From Fimbriimonadia bacterium (lineage in GTDB: Bacteria > Armatimonadota > Fimbriimonadia > Fimbriimonadales > Fimbriimonadaceae): a DNA stretch of 6,622 bases. The notes under the pieces are model-generated. The model did no database searches, was not told where the DNA came from, and was given only the letters and a program-made list of their open reading frames with translations. Location: positions 1 through 6,622 of the forward strand of contig JALGXY010000443.1 of the NCBI GenBank assembly GCA_029824495.1, written 5' to 3'. A program made the translations under genes and the position numbers. Positions 1-4,265 of this stretch are shown here, one piece after another; position 1 is the first letter of the stretch; each line of letters begins with the position of its first letter.

Positions 1-210
1 GTCTTTTACGCTCAAGACTGCCGCCAAACCTACTTCTAGGGCGCACGGGCTAACTACAAGCCGCTTCGTCGGATACTGGAGGTTGAAAGCGGCGCCACAA
101 TCTTCAGGGACGAAGATCTGGATCTCAGAACACCAGCATTTACGTTTGATGAGGCGACACATCTCATCGAGGCTCCCGGACAGATAACAGGTGTCCTGAA
201 AGGCGGCGAA
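1..210 (+). other. 5' coding-like extension of the LptC/OstA-like gene, interrupted by an in-frame TAG (37-39)
   Basis: Frame 1 is open from 40 to the first ATG at 211 and encodes 57 residues that look like real protein. They include LRRILEVESGATIFRD and a stretch reading LRTPAFTFDEATHLIEAPG, which is the alternating beta-strand pattern of LptC/OstA-like proteins and runs smoothly into the downstream CDS. There is no ATG, GTG or TTG in this frame between 40 and 211. Upstream of the TAG the same frame reads VFYAQDCRQTYF, with mostly C or G at third positions, and also fits the family pattern. TAG is one base from GAG, AAG or CAG, so a nonsense mutation, or a base error near the sequence edge, is the simplest explanation. 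Recoding is unlikely because copA and msrB in this window both end in TAG. Confidence 0.6.
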
Positions 211-1113
211 ATGACCGCTGCAAACCTGGTGTTCGATACGGAGAAAGATACGCTTTCAGCCGGGCCTGTTCTCTGGATCGGCAAGGCTGATCTGCAGCAG
301 CAGGACAGCGCCAAAACCTGGGAACTGAGCGCCGATGAGACCGACTGGCCAGGTGATGGCACGAGCGTCTGGATCCACGGTCGAGCGACCGATGGTGAAG
401 TCATCGTACTCGCTGACAAGATCGTCCATGACCAGGAGACCGACGTATTGACCGCAGAAGGCAATGTCAAATTCTTTGGTGAGGATGTCAATCTCTCCTG
501 CCCGAAGGCGGTTGTCGACCGAAAGAACCAGAAGGCCGTTCTCAGCGGCACGGTTGAGATGCTGATCAAGCCAGAAGAGAAGAAGGGCTTGAAAGAGGAG
601 GAGATTCCTCCCTTGATTCCCTACGTGCCAGAAGAGGTCAAGGCAAACCGCCCACTGCCGCCAAAATCTGACCCGGAAAGAGAACTGGATGACCAGGTGC
701 GATCAGGTGAATCGATCCGCGAATATCCCGTATCCATCATCGCCAAACAGATTGAGTATTGGTACAAAGAGGGCGACCGCAAGGCGTTCATCACAGGTTC
801 GCCTCAGGCCCGCCAAGAGATGACGGGAGGCCGGTGGCGCATGATCTGGGCTCACCATGCCGAGTACGACGGCGAGAAGGACTGGCTGAAGCTGCTGAGC
901 CGAAAAGAGGAGCGAGATGCACGGTTCAAGAACTCTGTCGGCGACGATTTCAAGGCGTTCCACTTTGAGCTTTCGACCAAAAAAGATGACGATCGCATGA
1001 GCGGCAAGGGTGTCCAGGGCGTGGCTCAGGTTCGTGAGGAAGATGAGACAGGCGGCGGAACTGGCGGCGGCGCTGGCGGCGGATCTGGGCTTAGTGGTCG
1101 TATCGGTGCTTAA
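211..1113 (+). CDS. LptC/OstA (LptA)-like periplasmic protein, 5' end broken or outside the window
   Basis: Probable member of the LptC/LptA/OstA beta-jellyroll group, whose known members carry lipopolysaccharide across the periplasm. From the ATG at 211 the protein has 300 residues. Residues 1-60 continue an LptC-like fold begun upstream. Residues 66-118 form an OstA-type repeat (ADKIVHDQETDVLTAEGNV, then a 'VDRKNQKAVLSG' strand pair). Residues 120-165 are a charged, proline-rich linker, and residues 174-230 form another OstA-like unit (IIAKQIEYWYKEGDRKAFITG). The tail (280-296) is glycine-rich. The ATG at 211 is only the first available start: it has no good ribosome site and the family resemblance extends at least 57 codons upstream, so the true N-terminus, probably with a membrane anchor or signal peptide, is missing. 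The stop codon overlaps that of the convergent minus-strand gene. I am fairly sure of the fold family but not of LptC versus LptA-like, nor of LPS as the ligand. Confidence 0.65.
   Translation: MTAANLVFDTEKDTLSAGPVLWIGKADLQQQDSAKTWELSADETDWPGDGTSVWIHGRATDGEVIVLADKIVHDQETDVLTAEGNVKFFGEDVNLSCPKAVVDRKNQKAVLSGTVEMLIKPEEKKGLKEEEIPPLIPYVPEEVKANRPLPPKSDPERELDDQVRSGESIREYPVSIIAKQIEYWYKEGDRKAFITGSPQARQEMTGGRWRMIWAHHAEYDGEKDWLKLLSRKEERDARFKNSVGDDFKAFHFELSTKKDDDRMSGKGVQGVAQVREEDETGGGTGGGAGGGSGLSGRIGA
1048..1083 (+). repeat. Three tandem 12-bp units encoding (Thr/Ala)-Gly-Gly-Gly
   Basis: Three adjacent 12-base units follow the pattern NCN-GGC-GGC-GGN (ACA GGC GGC GGA, ACT GGC GGC GGC, GCT GGC GGC GGA) and are followed by TCT GGG. 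They encode the flexible glycine tail of the OstA-like protein. The unit is in frame, so gain or loss of copies would change tail length without breaking the reading frame. This looks like a small slippage-prone coding repeat rather than an independent element. Confidence 0.8.
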
Positions 1114-2990
1114 GCACGGCGCGTAAGAATGAACTGATCCCTCGACCGCCCGGAAAGGTTGAGTGTTCGATTGCCGTCTCTCACATAAATCTCTTCGAGC
1201 ATCTGCCCGTTCTTGGGATCTTTGCGAACCAGATACGTCACGCCAGCCTGCGGCTCAACCTTGACAACACAGATGTCTCGGCCGTCTCGGTCTTCAAACT
1301 CCACGCGAACAGCATTAAGGGGCATCGGCTCCAAGTGGTTCTTCATCGCCTCGCGAAACCGGCCTTCAAAACCGTCTCGGCTGTTCGCATCTGCCTGCAG
1401 GGAGTAATCGCCTTCTAGGCCGACCGGTTCGCCTGCATCATCGACTCCGATCAACAGTTCTCCGCCATCGGAGTTCAGAAACGCCGCGACGGTCCGAAGG
1501 CATCCGTGACGCAGTCCCTTGTTCGGCTTCTGGTCGAGCGTGCTCCACTCAAAAGCCGCTTTGAGTTCCCGCATCGGGCCCTCGGTTAGCTTCTGTTCAG
1601 ATCGAAGGGGTTGGCCGGTCATGATCACCTGCGAAAGATCGGGGAGAGGGCGAGGCACTTTGTCGTTGTCGAGGCCGAGCACGGCGAGCGCAAGCCGGAA
1701 ACGCGCGGTCTGAACGCTCAAATCATCCTGATCGAGCCCTTTCAGGTTCTGATTCAGAAGTCGCCGGGCAACGACACTGCTCGATTCGGCCTGCTGATCA
1801 GCCGCCTTCTGCGCCAGTTCATAAACGCGGATCATCTCGGTAAGCGAGGCGACGAGCTTGGTTCCTGTGCCGCAGGGCGCATCGTAGATGTGGACCTCGC
1901 CAAGCTTGTGGATCAAGGCCAGCGCTTGACTACGGCTCAATGTCGGCTCGTTCTGCGAGATGCCGAGCTGATCTGCAATTTTGGCGCGGCTCGATCTCTG
2001 CTGCTCTGAGGTGCCAACCGGCTCACCGGACCGGGAGGCCGCCTGGCTGTAAAGATGGCTGAGCACTTCTGGCGAGACGGCAGTCTCGAGCACCTCTGGC
2101 ACCCCTTCTGAGCTGGTGAATTCTCGCCGTCTGAGCAGCCCTCTAGGTCCTAGAAGATCCTCGAACATCTCATCCGGAATCACGCCGAGCCCTTCTTCTG
2201 AAGCAAACTCCCGCTCAAACAACTCGGGTGTGAAGAGACCTCTGCCCAGATACGGGACCTCGCCAACTTGGGGTCGCAAAAGGGCTCGTGCTTCGGCTGA
2301 AGGCTGGCTCAATGCGTTGAAAAAGACCAGTGCCAGTCGCTGATAGAATGCGTATGGGCCTGGATTTGAGCTCCAGTCATCGTAGAGCGCTGCCAGGTAG
2401 TCGAGCCGGCCATCAAACTGAAACCACCCCTTGTCTTCGAGCAGTCGCACCAGCAAAACTCGGTTGAGAAAGCGTTGAAGAAACAGCCATCGAGCCTGCT
2501 CCGGCTCCATCTTCTTCGATCGCCTGCCACCAGCGGAGGTGATTACCAAGACCTTGTCGACATGCCTCTTAAAGACCTTCTCGTACTCATTGAGAAACGC
2601 TTCGGTCGACTCCGATGGGTGAAAGGCATCGCGAAGAGCACGCATCATCATGCGCTCAACTCCGCCTTCTGCAGCCACACTCGGCATCGCCATCAGGCTC
2701 AGCCGATCCAGACTCTCTTCAGAGGGATTGTCCAGGCTGATCCGCATACGTACATCCTTTGTCCTGTCACGCAGAGTCAGGATCAATGAACGCGAGTTAA
2801 GATGCACCTGACCAGAGATGACGCAGTTCTCCGAGGCGCCAATAGAAAGTTCTCCCAGGCGAGCGGATTCAGACCCGGTGGGCGGCTCCCAACGTAGAAC
2901 GTCGACAAACAGGGGAGTCAGTGATCCTGTTTCAGCCGTGCTCTTCAGAGCCTCAATAACGGATTTGTGAGTTGGACCCCTTCCTTTCAA
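1110..2990 (-). CDS. Type IIG restriction-modification-like protein: truncated N6-adenine methyltransferase fused to a Schlafen AlbA_2 domain
   Basis: Encodes 626 residues from a TTG at 2990, which has AAGGGG six bases upstream. The open frame runs to 3587 but there lies antisense to msrB, so that part is rejected. Residues 10-37 (SVIEALKSTAETGSLTPLFV, then WEPP) match the N-terminal start of Eco57I/type IIG-like proteins. Residues 127-206 carry the helical region of that family (FLNEYEKVFKRHVDKVL, then FLNRVLLVRLLEDKGWF). Residues 370-377 are motif I (DAPCGTGT) and 418-441 a motif II-like GLDQDD followed by TARFRLALAVLGL. Motif X (F/Y-YTP) and the catalytic motif IV (NPPY/F) are not found. 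Instead, from about residue 474 the chain becomes an AlbA_2 domain (RELKAAFEW; AFLNSDGGELLIGVDD at 503-518; EEIYVRDGNRT at 599-609). No PD-(D/E)xK nuclease site is evident. By family it should bind DNA or nucleic acid, probably in phage defence or as a regulator. Methylation activity is doubtful. No intact partner methylase, specificity subunit or BREX/DISARM gene is in view. Confidence 0.72.
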   Translation of the reverse strand: MKGRGPTHKSVIEALKSTAETGSLTPLFVDVLRWEPPTGSESARLGELSIGASENCVISGQVHLNSRSLILTLRDRTKDVRMRISLDNPSEESLDRLSLMAMPSVAAEGGVERMMMRALRDAFHPSESTEAFLNEYEKVFKRHVDKVLVITSAGGRRSKKMEPEQARWLFLQRFLNRVLLVRLLEDKGWFQFDGRLDYLAALYDDWSSNPGPYAFYQRLALVFFNALSQPSAEARALLRPQVGEVPYLGRGLFTPELFEREFASEEGLGVIPDEMFEDLLGPRGLLRRREFTSSEGVPEVLETAVSPEVLSHLYSQAASRSGEPVGTSEQQRSSRAKIADQLGISQNEPTLSRSQALALIHKLGEVHIYDAPCGTGTKLVASLTEMIRVYELAQKAADQQAESSSVVARRLLNQNLKGLDQDDLSVQTARFRLALAVLGLDNDKVPRPLPDLSQVIMTGQPLRSEQKLTEGPMRELKAAFEWSTLDQKPNKGLRHGCLRTVAAFLNSDGGELLIGVDDAGEPVGLEGDYSLQADANSRDGFEGRFREAMKNHLEPMPLNAVRVEFEDRDGRDICVVKVEPQAGVTYLVRKDPKNGQMLEEIYVRDGNRTLNLSGRSRDQFILTRRA

Positions 2991-3010
2991 AAATCGCCCC
3001 TTGCTCTCCT
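2991..3010 (-). promoter_or_regulatory. Ribosome binding site that decides the TTG start of the methyltransferase-AlbA_2 gene
   Basis: Read on the minus strand, AGGAG (3010-3006) and AAGGGG (3002-2997) precede TTG at 2990-2988, with a six-base spacer (CGATTT) after AAGGGG. The first in-frame ATG lies at 2747, too far in, because family-like residues begin before it. Other in-frame TTG codons upstream (about 3047 and 3032) have no comparable site. Confidence 0.55.
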
Positions 3011-3080
3011 GTTCTATTATGCCGTAACCCAAGAATGGGGAATTCAAGATCTTCGCGTCAAGAAGACGTAGAATAGGAGC
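2991..3080. promoter_or_regulatory. Divergent intergenic region between the methyltransferase-AlbA_2 gene and msrB
   Basis: These 90 bases must hold the promoters of both divergent genes. On the minus strand CATAAT (3021-3016) is one base from the -10 consensus and would start transcription near 3009. On the plus strand the overlapping TATTAT (3015-3020) is also -10-like. No good -35 is seen at 16-18 bases from either. The two -10-like sequences overlap, so the two promoters may interfere with each other. Inference only. Confidence 0.3.
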
Positions 3081-3674
3081 ATGAAGTACGGGTTCATCGC
3101 AATGGGCATCGCGGCGACAGCCGTCGGCCTGTCTGTTCTGGGGGCGAGTCCCGGGGCGGATGCTCAGGTGATCAGTCGTGCAGACAAAGAGAAGATCATG
3201 GGTTGGAAAATCGTGGATGGCCGATTCGCAGAGGGTCCCTATCGCGGCTACTGGGCAGAGAGCCCAAAGCGCAAGGACAAGATCACCCTCACTGATGAAG
3301 AGTGGAAGAAGCGGCTGACCGATGAGCAGTACAAGATCCTGCGCAGCAAGGGAACAGAGCCTCCATTCTGCAGCGTCTTCCAGGACACAAAAGGCAATGG
3401 CGTCTTTAAAGTTGTGGGCACCGGTCAAAAGGTGTTCAAGTCGAACGCAAAGTTCGACTCCGGCACAGGCTGGCCGTCCTTTTTCGAGCCGTACGATAAG
3501 GATGCCGTCTGGCTGAAGCTCGATACAAGCCACGGCATGATTCGGATGGAGGTTCTCGCGACCCAATGCGACGGCCATCTGGGACATGTTTTCGAGGATG
3601 GGCCACGAGACAAGTCTGGCCTGCGGTTCTGCATCAACTCCAAGGTTCTCGAGTTCGAAGCGGACAAAGAGTAG
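3081..3674 (+). CDS. msrB: Exported peptide-methionine (R)-S-oxide reductase MsrB, lacking most zinc-site cysteines
   Basis: Reduces methionine-R-sulfoxide in oxidised proteins. The 197-residue product begins with a signal peptide (residues 1-28; a positive start, then GIAATAVGLSVLG and a probable GADA/Q cleavage), so it should act in the periplasm. MsrB landmarks in order: EEWKKRLTDEQYKILRSKGTE (73-93), SGTGWPSF (127-134), CDGHLGHVFEDGP (163-175) and RFCIN (182-186), with C184 as the catalytic cysteine. Against the usual pattern of two CxxC zinc pairs, the first pair is V111/T114 and the second A160/C163, so structural zinc is probably not bound. C97 (GTEPPFCSVF) could be the resolving cysteine; that is inference. 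AGGAG at 3075-3079 is only one base from the ATG, which is unusually close; ATG 3102 is an alternative start but would shorten the signal peptide. The MerT-like gene follows 45 bases downstream. Methionine repair outside the cytoplasm fits copper or oxidative stress. Confidence 0.9.
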   Translation: MKYGFIAMGIAATAVGLSVLGASPGADAQVISRADKEKIMGWKIVDGRFAEGPYRGYWAESPKRKDKITLTDEEWKKRLTDEQYKILRSKGTEPPFCSVFQDTKGNGVFKVVGTGQKVFKSNAKFDSGTGWPSFFEPYDKDAVWLKLDTSHGMIRMEVLATQCDGHLGHVFEDGPRDKSGLRFCINSKVLEFEADKE

Positions 3675-3703
3675 GACTTTCCAGCATCAAACCTCGCCTT
3701 TAA

Positions 3704-3718
3704 TGCAAAATATTTGCA
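3704..3718. promoter_or_regulatory. Inverted repeat TGCAAA-ATA-TTTGCA just before the MerT-like start codon
   Basis: A perfect 6-base inverted repeat with a 3-base centre ends one base before the ATG at 3720. It lies in the 45-base gap after msrB. Its AT-rich symmetric form and position fit an operator, for example for an ArsR/SmtB-type sensor, but no regulator gene is present and I do not recognise a specific consensus. It also occupies the place where a Shine-Dalgarno site would be. Confidence 0.35.
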
Positions 3719-3719
3719 G

Positions 3720-4103
3720 ATGAAGGCAGAGGCGAAGAGATCCTCAATCTGGTCCGGGCTCGCGTCGGTCGGCACAATGTTGCTGGCGCACCTGCCCTGT
3801 TGTGGCCTGCCTGCCATGATCGGTCTAGGAAGCCTCTCTTCCGGCGCAGGTTGGCTCACAGCTCTCAATGAATGGAGACCTTGGCTTCTTGGCTTTTCTC
3901 TGCTTATGGCCGGCCTCACGGTTTTCGCCGCATTCAAGCCGGTTCAGGCAACATGCGGATGCTGCCGGGTGAAGATTGAGACCTGGAAGAAGTGTGCAGC
4001 AGCTGCTTTGGCAGTGATTGCTCTCATTTCGGCAGGAATTCAGCTTCCTTCTCTGGTATCTGAAGAACCTGGCCAGGTTGATCACACGGGTCATAACCAC
4101 TGA
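3720..4103 (+). CDS. MerT/MerC-like small metal-transport membrane protein with His-rich tail
   Basis: The 127-residue protein has three predicted membrane segments (about 12-36, 52-72 and 92-110), as in MerT. Segment one holds a Cys pair, LAHLPCCGLP (C27, C28). The loop between segments two and three carries CGCC (C79, C81, C82), as the MerT cytoplasmic loop has its second cysteine pair. The tail ends DHTGHNH (H122, H125, H127), a possible metal ligand not typical of MerT. MerT and MerC bring Hg(II) in for reduction, but no merA, merP or merR is present. With copA next door, handling of copper or another soft metal is a reasonable inference. ATG 3720 is chosen; the in-frame TTG at 3714 lies inside the inverted repeat, and the ATG at 3703 is in another frame and stops at once. 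No Shine-Dalgarno site is evident. It may be co-transcribed with msrB. Confidence 0.62.
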   Translation: MKAEAKRSSIWSGLASVGTMLLAHLPCCGLPAMIGLGSLSSGAGWLTALNEWRPWLLGFSLLMAGLTVFAAFKPVQATCGCCRVKIETWKKCAAAALAVIALISAGIQLPSLVSEEPGQVDHTGHNH

Positions 4104-4129
4104 TCCTAGTCTTCTGCCCCCTGCAGCGG

Positions 4130-4135
4130 TACAAT
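4130..4135 (+). promoter_or_regulatory. Probable -10 element of the tRNA-Arg promoter
   Basis: TACAAT is one base from TATAAT and ends 10 bases before the first base of the tRNA, giving a very short 5' leader. The position expected for -35 (about 4107-4112, TAGTCT) matches the consensus only weakly. Confidence 0.4.
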
Positions 4136-4145
4136 TTCAGCCCTT

Positions 4146-4221
4146 GCGCCCGTAGCTCAGTGGATAGAGCGCCCGCCTTCTAAGCGGATTGTCGTGGGTT
4201 CGAATCCCGCCGGGCGCGCCA
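4146..4221 (+). tRNA. tRNA-Arg (anticodon TCT)
   Basis: A 76-base cloverleaf. The acceptor stem 4146-4152 pairs perfectly with 4211-4217, followed by discriminator G and an encoded CCA (4219-4221). The D stem is GCTC/GAGC (4155-4158, 4167-4170) with GG in its loop. The anticodon loop is CTTCTAA (4177-4183), with anticodon TCT at 4179-4181, reading AGA and AGG. The T arm is GTGGG-TTCGAAT-CCCGC (4194-4210). The outermost anticodon-stem pair (4172 C with 4188 A) is a mismatch; the other four pair. It lies between the MerT-like gene and copA on the same strand. Confidence 0.96.
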
Positions 4222-4227
4222 GTTTTT
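4206..4227 (+). terminator. Possible tRNA-end terminator: stem arms followed by T5
   Basis: The 3' half of the tRNA (T arm and acceptor strand) is followed at 4223-4227 by TTTTT. The GC-rich tRNA structure plus the T-run could end tRNA transcription and separate it from copA. There is no independent hairpin, so this is a weak call. Confidence 0.25.
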
Positions 4228-4238
4228 CCCGAACCGAC

Positions 4239-4258
4239 ATATACCCCCGGGGGTATAT
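4239..4258. promoter_or_regulatory. Perfect 20-bp palindrome, likely CsoR-type copper operator of copA
   Basis: ATATACCCCC is followed directly by its exact reverse complement GGGGGTATAT. Copper-sensing CsoR repressors (DUF156 family) recognise palindromes of this kind, with a C-run/G-run core flanked by TA-rich ends, in front of copA/copZ genes. The site lies 7 bases before the copA start and overlaps the probable -10. Binding here would block transcription, and release by Cu(+) would switch copA on. No csoR gene is in the window. The operator role is inference from known family sites and position. Confidence 0.7.
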
Positions 4259-4259
4259 T
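4254..4259 (+). promoter_or_regulatory. Probable -10 element of copA (TATATT)
   Basis: TATATT differs from TATAAT at one base and ends 6 bases before the copA ATG, so transcription would begin at or within a base or two of the start codon, giving a leaderless or nearly leaderless mRNA. No convincing -35 is seen 16-18 bases upstream (4231-4236 is GAACCG). The element overlaps the right arm of the palindrome. Confidence 0.45.
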
Positions 4260-4265
4260 GAAATC

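Noticed and set aside
54..569. 171-residue minus-strand open frame
   Set aside because: It is antisense to the LptC/OstA-like coding stretch, is rich in Ser, Thr and Arg, and shows no recognisable motif.
3028..3053. Small palindromes (CCC...GGGG and AAGATCTT) between the divergent genes
   Set aside because: They are short, imperfect or restriction-site-like, and have no matching -35/-10 arrangement.
2991..3587. Long minus-strand open frame extending the AlbA_2 fusion gene upstream to 3587
   Set aside because: Most of it is antisense to msrB, whose family motifs are clear. The translated extension has no family-like pattern, and a TTG with a good ribosome site at 2990 gives a sensible start.
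3425..3937. 170-residue minus-strand open frame
   Set aside because: It is antisense to both msrB and the MerT-like gene and has no protein-family features.
4194..4265. Upstream extension of copA starting inside the tRNA
   Set aside because: It would overlap the 3' half of the tRNA and the operator. MAEEP at 4266 is directly followed by the heavy-metal domain.
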